This document shows, one piece after another, positions 17,681 to 24,994 of a stretch of 64,000 bases of DNA. Numbering within the stretch: position 1 is the first letter of the stretch; each line of letters starts with the position of its first letter. A program made the translations under genes and the position numbers. The stretch is from an uncultured Myxococcales bacterium. Lineage in GTDB: Bacteria; Myxococcota_A; UBA9042; CAIXZC01. The notes under the pieces are model-generated. The model saw only the letters and a program-made list of their open reading frames with translations. It made no database searches and was not told the origin of the DNA. The stretch spans positions 31,161-95,160 of the forward strand of contig CAITUV010000086.1 in assembly GCA_903895725.1 (NCBI GenBank), given 5' to 3'.

Positions 17681-18700
17681 GTGGTTCGTCCCCTCCTCAG
17701 CGCTTGCATGATTGTTCGCAATGAAGAGGCGAACCTTCGACGTTGTCTGGCCAGCCTGTCGGGCCTGGTGGACGAGATTGCCCTGGTGGACACGGGGTCG
17801 ACCGATGGCACGCTCGAGATCGCCCGAGAGGCCGGCGCACGGGTGATTCGGGATGAGTGGCGCAATGACTTCTCGTTCCACCGCAACCAGTCGATCGAGC
17901 TTGCGACCGGAAAGTGGTGCCTGATCATCGATGCGGACGAGGAAGTCGTGGAGACAGTGATCGGTGCCGCACGCTGGCATCTGGAGCATGACGTCCTGCC
18001 GCCGCTGCTGATGGTCCGGGTTCTGCTGCAGTACCCGGACGGGAAACAACTGGAGATGCTGGTCCCGCGCCTCATGCAGAAGGATGCCGGCATCCGCTAC
18101 ATGCATGCCGTGCATGAGCAGCTCGACGTGGAGGACTGCCCGGCGAGGCTTTCGAGCGTCCGCATCCGGCACCACGGCTACCTCAGCGGTCCAGAGCTCG
18201 CACGTAAGGAGAAACGGAACCTGGCGCTGGCGGAGGCGATGCCACCGGGGCCGCACGCGTGGCATTGCCGGGCGAGGGCCGCAATGACCCTGAAGGACTG
18301 GCCGAGGGTCGTGGAGCCTTGCAGGGAATTGGCCCGGAGCGACACGTCGCCGGTTCTTCGGCTCGAGGCGTGCGTGCTCGGGGGAGTGGCAGCTTGTCGA
18401 GTGCGAGACGACAACCAGCTTGCCGAATTTGCCCGGATTGCGAGTGATTTGGGGGTGGATTCCCCGGACCGGCATCTGCTGGATGTCCTGGTGGCCATGA
18501 GACGCTACGCAGGGTCGCTGGCCGAAGGGGATTCCATGACGCCGGGGCCCTTCCTGCGGCCGTGGACGTTCTGGCACGACCGGACGCAGGCGGAGCTGAT
18601 GATGGAGGTTCTGCTGGGGGAGCGTCGGATGCTGAACGCCGCTCCGGAAAGGCCTGATGGGGGTTCTGGCAAGGACGGACTCGTTCACCGAGAAGGATAG
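17681..18700 (+). CDS. Family 2 glycosyltransferase
   Basis: A 339-residue GT-A enzyme starting at GTG with GGAGG six bases upstream. The start LSACMIVRNEEANLRRCLAS and VDTGSTDGT are the nucleotide-binding signatures of GT2 enzymes of the SunS-like/TPR glycosyltransferase group; LIIDADEEV holds the metal-binding DxD-type motif. After about residue 190 the protein is helical and could be TPR-like. No membrane segment is visible, so it is cytoplasmic. Family members transfer sugars to peptides, proteins or glycans. It sits 9 bp before the first of three small leaderless paralogues, which are candidate targets by location alone. Confidence 0.9.
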   Translation: MVRPLLSACMIVRNEEANLRRCLASLSGLVDEIALVDTGSTDGTLEIAREAGARVIRDEWRNDFSFHRNQSIELATGKWCLIIDADEEVVETVIGAARWHLEHDVLPPLLMVRVLLQYPDGKQLEMLVPRLMQKDAGIRYMHAVHEQLDVEDCPARLSSVRIRHHGYLSGPELARKEKRNLALAEAMPPGPHAWHCRARAAMTLKDWPRVVEPCRELARSDTSPVLRLEACVLGGVAACRVRDDNQLAEFARIASDLGVDSPDRHLLDVLVAMRRYAGSLAEGDSMTPGPFLRPWTFWHDRTQAELMMEVLLGERRMLNAAPERPDGGSGKDGLVHREG

Positions 18701-18709
18701 GAGGCGAAC

Positions 18710-19081
18710 ATGGCGGACGCCGTAGTGGAATTGCAGGAGTTGCTCTCGTTGCGAGGGGCCACGGGGGTGGCGGGGGTGATCCAGGAGATGCCGCTCTGGG
18801 TGGAGACCACCGGCTACACGACGGCGGTCGTGCGGTCGGAGCACCCCATGCTCGGCAACGCCACGCTGGTCGTGGAGGGGTGCGACGTGCAGGGGGGGGC
18901 GTTCACGACGCTGGCAGCGTTCACTCAGTCTGCGGCCGCGGCAAGTTACCTGTACCTGTCCGTGTCGGCTCCGTACGGGACGGCAGAACGGCTGCCGACG
19001 CTGATCCGGTGGAGAATCGACGCCAGCCTCGTGGCGGAGTGGAACGTGACGTTCCGCCTGATGCTGGTGCTCAAGGCGTAG
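18710..19081 (+). CDS. Small leaderless protein, paralogue 1
   Basis: A 123-residue protein with a GGAGG ribosome site and no signal peptide. The pattern ATLVVEG, FTTLAAF, IRWRID and a C-terminal TFRLMLVLKA recurs in the next two genes, so the three arose by duplication and then diverged strongly. The strand pattern suggests a single beta-sandwich domain. It has one Cys. The family is unknown to me; similar domain sizes occur in phage and tail-associated proteins, which is not evidence of function. It is 9 bp from the GT2 gene and 12 bp from paralogue 2, so almost certainly the same transcript. Confidence 0.8.
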   Translation: MADAVVELQELLSLRGATGVAGVIQEMPLWVETTGYTTAVVRSEHPMLGNATLVVEGCDVQGGAFTTLAAFTQSAAAASYLYLSVSAPYGTAERLPTLIRWRIDASLVAEWNVTFRLMLVLKA

Positions 19082-19093
19082 AAGGAGGGTTCC

Positions 19094-19549
19094 ATGGCAA
19101 CGCGAGTTCTTCAAGGCACGGGTGCGGGTGCGACCCGGAGCGGAAGCGGGTTTCCGGCCGAGGGAGCCGACATGATCCGGTTCCAGGAATGGCTGGAGAT
19201 GTCGGGGGCGAGCACCACCGGCGAAGTGGTGCAGCCTTCCCGGGGCTGGATCCCCGGGGCGGAGTACTCCACCTACCTGATGAAGGCGGAGATCCTGTAC
19301 GTGAGCAACTGCACGCTGGTGATCGAATCGTCGCCGACGGTCGAGGGACCGTGGCAGTCTGCGGCCACGTTCGGCGTGCCGGGGACGTTGATGGCGGTAC
19401 TGTCGTCGGAAGGGGGCTTGAGCCGGTTCAGCCACTACATCCGGTGGCGGGTGGATCCGGCCGCTGCGGAGTGGGGCATCTGTTTCCAGCTCAAGGCGTT
19501 CCCGTCCAAGGGGATGGCTGAGCCGAACATGGGTCCCCGCCGCGTGTGA
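19094..19549 (+). CDS. Small leaderless protein, paralogue 2
   Basis: A 151-residue paralogue of its neighbours. The shared core is TLVIESSPTVEGPWQSAATF, then HYIRWRVD and WGICFQLKA. It has an extra N-terminal stretch of about 30 residues and a 16-residue tail after the LKA motif (ending in Arg-rich residues). A GGAGGG ribosome site precedes the ATG. No signal peptide, no membrane segment. Function unknown. Confidence 0.8.
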   Translation: MATRVLQGTGAGATRSGSGFPAEGADMIRFQEWLEMSGASTTGEVVQPSRGWIPGAEYSTYLMKAEILYVSNCTLVIESSPTVEGPWQSAATFGVPGTLMAVLSSEGGLSRFSHYIRWRVDPAAAEWGICFQLKAFPSKGMAEPNMGPRRV

Positions 19550-19601
19550 GCCAAGGCGGGGCCGGTCGAATCGTGCGACGGAGCTGAAAGGGAGGAATGT
19601 C

Positions 19602-19982
19602 ATGCCGACATCGGTACCGATGCAACCTCACGTGACGATCAAGGGGGCCTCAAACTCGACCGAGCCGTTCGTGCAGTCGGCCCGGCTGTGGCTGGACGCC
19701 GTCGAGCACAAGGAGGTGGCGCTGGACGTGCTGATCCTCCAGAACACGGCGCAGACCGGCAGCCTGGTCCTGGCGATCGAGACGGCCGTTTCCGCCGAGG
19801 GACCCTGGACGACGGTCGCGACGTTCGGTGCGGGCTTCTGCCACACCACGAAGTACTTCGCGACACGGGAAGGGGCGACCTCGCAGTTCAAGCGGCTGCT
19901 GCGGTGGAAGCTCGACCGTTCGGACGGGACGCTGGCCAACCGGAAGACGACGTTCCGGATCTGTGCGGTGCTCAAGGCGTAG
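19602..19982 (+). CDS. Small leaderless protein, paralogue 3
   Basis: A 126-residue paralogue with the shared core LVLAIETAVSAEGPWTTVAT, then RLLRWKLDRSD and TFRICAVLKA at the very end. The EGPW motif is the best-kept piece between paralogues 2 and 3; paralogue 1 has GGAF there. A GGGAGGA ribosome site lies seven bases from the ATG. No signal peptide. Gap of 52 bp from paralogue 2 and about 80 bp to the chimeric Cys-rich gene. Function unknown. Confidence 0.8.
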   Translation: MPTSVPMQPHVTIKGASNSTEPFVQSARLWLDAVEHKEVALDVLILQNTAQTGSLVLAIETAVSAEGPWTTVATFGAGFCHTTKYFATREGATSQFKRLLRWKLDRSDGTLANRKTTFRICAVLKA

Positions 19983-20063
19983 CTGAGAGTTGCACCCGTT
20001 TTCGCCGGAACGGGCGACGTCGCCGATGGGCCATTCGTCGTCTCTCCGGCCGTGGAGGTGGCC

Positions 20064-20855
20064 ATGGCTGACCCCAACAGACACAAGCCCGACATCGTGA
20101 TCGGATCGGCGCACAACCTGGCACGGAGCTGTCCGCCAATGCCGTGTCCGGCATTCCAGAAATGGTCGTACGTCCAGTGCAAGTGTGTGCCGAGCGGGTT
20201 GTTGGACGGGCAAGTCCCCCAGATTCCCCCCGCGGGTTCGGTGCTTCAACCCGGGAGCCTCAGGGACTACAGCAAGTACCCCATACCGGGCGTGGAGCCG
20301 ACATTCGGGGGGGCCGGGCTGGTTCCCGCAGGAAGCCCCCTCCCGTGCCCGGCAGGCAAGGAATGGAAGAATGGTGAGTGTGTATGTGTTAATAGTTGTG
20401 ATCCAGGGTATAAAAGTGGCAATAATTGTGCATGCACAAAGACTGCATGCACGAAAGATGTTCCGGAGGACCAGGATGATATTCCAGAGTTCATGATTGA
20501 TGTTTTCAGTATGATGTCTATTTGGTGTGATAAAATAACACATCCGAATGCAACTGACTATCTTGTTCCGTCAGCAGCAGGAGTGATTGCCTCCAGTTAC
20601 GGCACATTTAGCGTTAGTTGCTATAAGCTAAGTGGCACATGGGGAAAATTAACTTTTCCAGGCGATTTCGCCAAAGTGAGTGTTGGGTTTCAGTACAGTA
20701 GTGAAAACTCTGAATCAATGATTGTTTGTCGAGACAAGTGGGGCGAGGCAGCGAAGATTTTGGCGTCGATATCTAATCCGGTATTTAGTTTCAAGAAGTG
20801 GTTTGATAAATGGTATCCTAATAATAAATATGGAATCATTGCATTAGGTAGCTAG
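20064..20855 (+). CDS. Cys-rich chimeric protein with AT-rich C-terminal region
   Basis: The ATG at 20064 has GGAGG five bases upstream (a GTG at 20052 is the alternative). The 263-residue product has no signal peptide. Residues 1-110 are GC-rich coding with two Cys-containing motifs of the form CPxxxxW-CxC (CPAFQKW ... CKC; CPAGKEW ... CVC). From about residue 105 the DNA changes abruptly to about 42% G+C with A/T-ending codons, and the protein becomes a Cys-poor domain with DVFSMMSIWCDK, GTWGKLTFPGDF and a basic-aromatic tail WFDKWYPNNKYG. I do not recognise this domain. The layout of conserved leader plus foreign C-terminus resembles modular effectors, but no toxin motif or immunity gene is visible. 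Confidence 0.75.
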   Translation: MADPNRHKPDIVIGSAHNLARSCPPMPCPAFQKWSYVQCKCVPSGLLDGQVPQIPPAGSVLQPGSLRDYSKYPIPGVEPTFGGAGLVPAGSPLPCPAGKEWKNGECVCVNSCDPGYKSGNNCACTKTACTKDVPEDQDDIPEFMIDVFSMMSIWCDKITHPNATDYLVPSAAGVIASSYGTFSVSCYKLSGTWGKLTFPGDFAKVSVGFQYSSENSESMIVCRDKWGEAAKILASISNPVFSFKKWFDKWYPNNKYGIIALGS

Positions 20856-20857
20856 TA
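20366..20857. other. AT-rich island, likely horizontally acquired DNA
   Basis: Counting bases by hand for 20401-20820 gives 176 G+C in 420 (about 42%), against about two thirds for the window. The change is sharp at about 20366-20380 and returns to GC-rich DNA near 20860, just after the stop codon. The boundaries coincide with the 3' part of one reading frame. No direct repeats or insertion sequence ends were seen at the junctions. Confidence 0.85.
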
Positions 20858-20941
20858 GTGCAATCTGGCGCCGCAGTGTCAAATCGGCCGCAGACATCGG
20901 TCCAGCGCTGTCGTTGTCACGGGCATTCGGCGGAAAGAACC

Positions 20942-20969
20942 TTGCTCCGTGAATGGACCGGGATACAAT
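20942..20969 (+). promoter_or_regulatory. Candidate promoter for the triple pilin-like lipoprotein
   Basis: TTGCTC, 16 bases, TACAAT, 37 bases ahead of the ATG at 21007. Suggests the lipoprotein is transcribed separately from the glycosyltransferase cluster. Confidence 0.5.
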
Positions 20970-21006
20970 TGGGGCGTTGCGTGAATTCGACGGACGGAGG
21001 TGTTCC

Positions 21007-23070
21007 ATGCGGGCACGAGTCGAAGCCGATGACCGGTGCACCGGATCAAAGCTGAGCGTTTGTCCGAGCGGCTGGATGACCGTCCTTCCACTCGTGTTTC
21101 TGGCCTCGGCGTGCGACAGCACGGGGAAACAAGTTCTGGACTTCGTTCCGGAACCCGATGTCGTCGAGAGCACCTGCGCTGCAGTTCCGCCGGGCGGCAC
21201 CTGCAAGGACGGCCACGCATACGACTGTTCGGAGGAGGGCTTCTGCAATGCGGTAGAGTGTGAGGACGACGGCAACCCGTGTACTCTGGAGGTGATCGAA
21301 CCTGCCACGCAGCAGTGCTCCCGTGTCGTGAACGAGGCGTGCCGGGAGCCGATCCGCAACATGATTCGCATCTTCCGCGGGGCGGCAGCCTACTACGCGA
21401 TGCGGGACTGCTCGGGGACCGACAAGACGTGTCATGTCCGGACCCCCAAGCTGGGGAAGCCGATTCCCATGGTGCAGGACCTGTCCCCCGCCGTGGGCAC
21501 CTGTTGTGCGGCGAACGGGGGACCGGACAAGGACGGGGATGGCTTCTGCGATCCCGACCACGAGAGATTCCGCAGCCCGGTATGGAGGGTACTGGGCTTC
21601 CGGCTGGACGGGGCGCACCGCTATTCCTATGGATTCGCTGAGTCGGGAAGCGGCGCTTACGGCGAGGAGATCTTCTCCATTCACGCTGTCGCGGACCTGG
21701 ACTGCGACGGAAAGGCCGCTGAATGGGTGCTGCGGGGGGCGTTCAAGGCCGACCCTTCGGCCGCAGTGCCGGACTACCTAGTCATAGCGGAGCCTCTCGA
21801 GTTCGAGTACCTGCCTGAGGATGGCGATGGACTCCGCAGCGTCCCGGCCGGCTGGGCTGCGGAGCGGTTCTGGGAGGACTCTGCGTGGGAAGCTGTGGAG
21901 ATGGAGTACAACGAAGAGTCGGGGTGGGAGTACACTTGGCAGTTCTCAGCCGCCAGCGCCTTCTCCCCCAGGCTGGAGGATTCCCTCTTCTGGACTCTGG
22001 ACGAACCTGTTCGGAATCTCGCCCGAGTACACGATGCGGCGGTGCGATACTACCAGTTTCCCAAGGCGGAGGTCGGTGCTCCGGTCTGTCAGCTTGGCGA
22101 CGCTGCCCTTGTGGAGAAGTATGCGAAGTACCTTCCAGAATATCAGCCGTTGGAGGACGGGCCGACTCCGGTCGAGCAGAACTGCTGCGGTTCGGCGGGA
22201 GGCAAGGACATGGAGGGAGACAACCTGTGCGACCACGATCCAATTCAGTGGTTTGGGGGCTGGTCAGCGATCGGGTTCGCGATACTCTCCCAACAGGCCT
22301 GGTGGTACTGGTTGGAGGAACTGGCCGCCGGCTCGATTCCTGGTGCGGGAGCCGACTCGTTCGGCTTCAAGGCGCGGGCGAGGAGCGCGGTGGACCGCTG
22401 CTTTTTCAACGAGCAGGAAGTGGTGCTACTCCAGACGCTGTCCCTGGTGAACGGGAAGTGCGACGTACCCAATTCCGGTGCTGGAAAGAGAGTGCTTCCC
22501 GATCTGGAGTTTTTTCCCTTCGCGGAGGAAGAGGGAAGCGTGGTTCTTCCCGCTTCGTCAGGCTGGATGAACCTGATGGTCGGAAATGCCGTCTGGCAGG
22601 GCGTAGGGGGACATGTTGAGGTCATGCCGAACCACGACATCGACGTGGTCCTCTACGAGCCGATGTCCAGCCTTCAGGCCATGGCGAACGGGATTTCGAC
22701 CTACTGGTCGGACCATTGCAGCCTGCCTCCGCTTCCGGGTTGGACCCCGGCCGAAGACGACTGCTGCAACGACTACCAGAGCAGTGAGCTGAAGCCGGCC
22801 TGTCAGGGAGGCGACAAGAGTTGGGAGCATGAGTTCTGGACCGCGATCGGGTTCCGGATGTCCTTTCCACATCGATATGTCTACCGGGTCGAAACCAAGG
22901 CCATGGATGACGGGGGGCTCTTCATCACCCTCGAAGCAACGGGGCACCTGGGCTGTCAGGGGGGCGGCCTCGGAGGGGAGCTCCGGCGGTTCGGCGTGGC
23001 CTCGACAGGTCAAGATGGCTGTGCTGTGACCTGGATTCCCGGCTACGCGGAATGGTACCTTTTCAACTGA
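21007..23070 (+). CDS. Lipoprotein with three pilin-like repeats
   Basis: A 687-residue protein; the ATG at 21007 has GGAGG six bases upstream, and the lipobox LASAC puts the lipid on Cys36. A small Cys-rich segment (55-115) is followed by three divergent copies of one domain at about 115-250, 331-478 and 551-680. Each begins with an amphipathic helix ending in an aromatic pair (GAAAYY, AAVRYY, GISTYW), then a Cys pair (GTCCAA, QNCCGS, DDCCND), a W...GF core (WRVLGFRL, WSAIGFAI, WTAIGFRM) and a YxY strand. The same order is found in the pilin-like C-terminus of the lipoprotein at 33092, where the GTMAAIAIPAF helix is kept. I infer headless type IV pilin-type domains reused on a lipoprotein. 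Confidence 0.8.
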   Translation: MRARVEADDRCTGSKLSVCPSGWMTVLPLVFLASACDSTGKQVLDFVPEPDVVESTCAAVPPGGTCKDGHAYDCSEEGFCNAVECEDDGNPCTLEVIEPATQQCSRVVNEACREPIRNMIRIFRGAAAYYAMRDCSGTDKTCHVRTPKLGKPIPMVQDLSPAVGTCCAANGGPDKDGDGFCDPDHERFRSPVWRVLGFRLDGAHRYSYGFAESGSGAYGEEIFSIHAVADLDCDGKAAEWVLRGAFKADPSAAVPDYLVIAEPLEFEYLPEDGDGLRSVPAGWAAERFWEDSAWEAVEMEYNEESGWEYTWQFSAASAFSPRLEDSLFWTLDEPVRNLARVHDAAVRYYQFPKAEVGAPVCQLGDAALVEKYAKYLPEYQPLEDGPTPVEQNCCGSAGGKDMEGDNLCDHDPIQWFGGWSAIGFAILSQQAWWYWLEELAAGSIPGAGADSFGFKARARSAVDRCFFNEQEVVLLQTLSLVNGKCDVPNSGAGKRVLPDLEFFPFAEEEGSVVLPASSGWMNLMVGNAVWQGVGGHVEVMPNHDIDVVLYEPMSSLQAMANGISTYWSDHCSLPPLPGWTPAEDDCCNDYQSSELKPACQGGDKSWEHEFWTAIGFRMSFPHRYVYRVETKAMDDGGLFITLEATGHLGCQGGGLGGELRRFGVASTGQDGCAVTWIPGYAEWYLFN

Positions 23071-23176
23071 GGTATCCTGACGTCGTGGATGGAAACGTCG
23101 GCAAGCGGTGGGGATGGGTAGCAGGGTCTGCCGCCAGCGCGGGTTATGGATGTGCCGTGGGCACCCGCGCACATCG

Positions 23177-23527
23177 GCCTCCATGCTCGGCACGTCTTCC
23201 TGAGCGACCCGGCCCTCCTGCCTACGAAGTTGGATCTGCCGCTCTGCCGGGAGCGAAGGACCTCGGCTTTCTTGTGTTCGCACGGCCGCCGGTCCTGCGG
23301 CCGTGGCGGCGCATCGGCCGAGGGGGGCACGCGCCAACGGCCGTGGTGGCGCATCGGCCGAGGGGGGCACGCGCCAACGGCCGTGGTGGTGCATCGGCCG
23401 AGGGGGGCACGCGCCAACGGCCGTGGTGGTGCATCGGCCGAGGTCCTTCCGCCGCCTCCAGAAGGGCACAGCCAGGGGAAAGGGCCGAGCGTCGGGGGCG
23501 TCAGGATGACGCGCCGAGGATGGAGGC
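23177..23527. repeat. Intergenic repeat element, copy 2, with inverted ends and 40-bp tandem core
   Basis: The ends at about 23177-23206 and 23498-23527 are imperfect inverted repeats around CTCGGCACGTCTTCCTGA. Three 40-bp units lie at 23311-23430 (copy 1 has four), differing from copy 1 mainly by GGTGG for GATGG. Right of the units an 85-bp segment (CCGCCGCCTCCAGAAGGGCA onward) is nearly identical to copy 1, and similarity extends to about 23571. The 700-bp gap 23071-23774 contains no gene; the open frames across it are repeat-derived. Only the promoter at 23720 follows. Confidence 0.85.
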
Positions 23528-23719
23528 AGATGGGATGATACACCCAGGGCCGGGGCGGTGCATGGGCCGATGGGCTCCACTCCCACGGGCGAGGCGGAGC
23601 ATGGGCCGTTGGGGACGGGCCATGAGGGGTGGTTAGTTGCGCCATATCCGGTTCCTGGGGAGCGCTGGAGGTATGTGCCACAGCGCATGGCGCGGATGTG
23701 CCACTTCCTCCTCCCCGAC

Positions 23720-23748
23720 TTGACATCCCTCCGTCTGGCCTCACAATG
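23720..23748 (+). promoter_or_regulatory. Candidate promoter for the 23775 membrane protein
   Basis: TTGACA, 17 bases, ACAATG, 26 bases ahead of the ATG. Perfect -35, mediocre -10. Confidence 0.5.
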
Positions 23749-23774
23749 AGTCCGGTACATCGGCGAGGAGGCCC

Positions 23775-24125
23775 ATGGACAACATCCTCAGCGCTCTTTC
23801 GGGAAGCCCGGTGCTCATCGGCATCGGTGTCCTGCTCGTCATCCTGACCGTGCTCACCCTGGCGCTGAAGCTGGTCAAGGTCGCTCTGTTCCTGGGGTTG
23901 GTCCTGGCCGCGTACGTCGGCTGGCTCCACTACTCCGGCCGTGAGGTCCCACGGGAGGTCCGCCAGGCCGAGCAGCGCATCCTCCAGACATCCAAGGAGG
24001 CGGGCAAAGCGCTCAAGGATCATGCCGACGAGGCCGGCAGCTTCGTCTCCGACCAGGCCCGCAAGCTGGGCGACAAGCTGGCCCCCGAGCCGTCCGCGGA
24101 CATCCGTCCCCAGGCCGTCGAGTAG
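23775..24125 (+). CDS. Small membrane protein with amphipathic tail
   Basis: A 116-residue protein. Two hydrophobic stretches at about 10-30 and 33-53 (VLIGIGVLLVILTVLTLAL and VALFLGLVLAAYVGWL) are followed by a charged, helical tail of about 60 residues rich in Glu, Lys, Ala and Gln (EVRQAEQRILQTSKEAGKAL). The start is preceded by GAGGAGG. The composition of the tail is like that of late-embryogenesis or YtxH-type stress proteins, which is an impression only. It converges with the membrane protein at 24276; a REP-like palindrome lies between. Confidence 0.75.
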   Translation: MDNILSALSGSPVLIGIGVLLVILTVLTLALKLVKVALFLGLVLAAYVGWLHYSGREVPREVRQAEQRILQTSKEAGKALKDHADEAGSFVSDQARKLGDKLAPEPSADIRPQAVE

Positions 24126-24211
24126 GCAATGGCCCATCCGCAGGGCCCCTCCCGCGTGGTCGGGGCTGGGGTTTCACCGCCCGCATCCCCTGCATCGGCC
24201 ATCGCATCGGC

Positions 24212-24260
24212 GACCATCGACCAAAGCCTGCCCCGAGCGGAGTCGAGGGGACCATCGACC
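24212..24260. repeat. REP-like motif between convergent genes
   Basis: The segment CCCCGAGCGGAGTCGAGGGG (24231-24250) is a degenerate palindrome, flanked on each side by GACCATCGACC (24212-24222 and 24250-24260). The motif resembles a dispersed sequence seen in many bacterial genomes. Its position between two stop codons fits a bidirectional transcription end. Confidence 0.55.
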
Positions 24261-24275
24261 ATTGAGACGGTGCCC

Positions 24276-24821
24276 CTACTTCTTCCCCGCCTTCATCGTC
24301 AGCCCCATGATCAGCCCGAGCACCAGCGACCAGGCGGCCGCAAGCCCGATCTGGTAGTCCGGCGGCATCATGAAGGTGACCGTGTGCGCCGGGATCCAGA
24401 ACCAGATCAGGGTGGCCCAGGCCTTCTGGATTCCCGTGAAGTCCCACTTCCGCTCGATGAGGTTGTCCTCCACCCGGTGGAACGCCATCATCTGCGGACC
24501 GAAGAACAGGTTTGCCGTCACGGACACAGCCGCTGCCCATCCGATGCCCGACGCGAGCTGGCGGGGCAGGAGGCCGTGCTCGATCAACGCGGTGCACGCC
24601 CCTTTGCAGCCGGCAAAGCCATACTTGATCATCACGCCCAGGACGGCCCAGGCGACCATCTTCAGCACCGTCGTGACCACCCCGAACGGCCACTCCAGCC
24701 GACGTGTGCGCACGACGTTGGAGATGACCTCCCCCAGCGTTCCCAATAGCGCGAACTGGATGGCAGCAGATACCAGCGGATTCCCCTTGACCCATCCGAC
24801 ATACAGCTCCAGAAGATTCAT
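24276..24821 (-). CDS. Integral membrane protein, possibly Mpv17-like
   Basis: A 181-residue protein starting at 24821 (GGGAGAAG ribosome site nine bases upstream), with about four hydrophobic helices. The piece with Trp-Asp-Phe and then WFWIPAHTVTFMMPPDYQ, with a Trp-Ser start of the last helix, resembles the Mpv17/PMP22 family end (WxxP-A-xxxNF...P). The similarity is partial, so I give it as a possibility. A role in membrane permeability is therefore only conjecture. It is divergent from the OPT transporter. Confidence 0.75.
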   Translation of the reverse strand: MNLLELYVGWVKGNPLVSAAIQFALLGTLGEVISNVVRTRRLEWPFGVVTTVLKMVAWAVLGVMIKYGFAGCKGACTALIEHGLLPRQLASGIGWAAAVSVTANLFFGPQMMAFHRVEDNLIERKWDFTGIQKAWATLIWFWIPAHTVTFMMPPDYQIGLAAAWSLVLGLIMGLTMKAGKK

Positions 24822-24936
24822 TTGTCTTCTCCCCTCCCGGTGACTTCCCTCTCCCGTTCGCTGCCGCCCTGTTCCACTCGTTCCGGTGCCACGGGTCAGC
24901 CTCTCCCGGGCGTGCGCCCATGATACCCCAAAACCC

Positions 24937-24966
24937 TTGACTTGCACGCGCGCGACTGATTTACTA
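24937..24966 (+). promoter_or_regulatory. Candidate promoter for the OPT transporter
   Basis: TTGACT, 18 bases, TTACTA, 28 bases ahead of the start. Sits in a short AT-richer patch. Confidence 0.45.
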
Positions 24967-24994
24967 CGCCGGCCTGATTGAAATGGAGGCCGTG

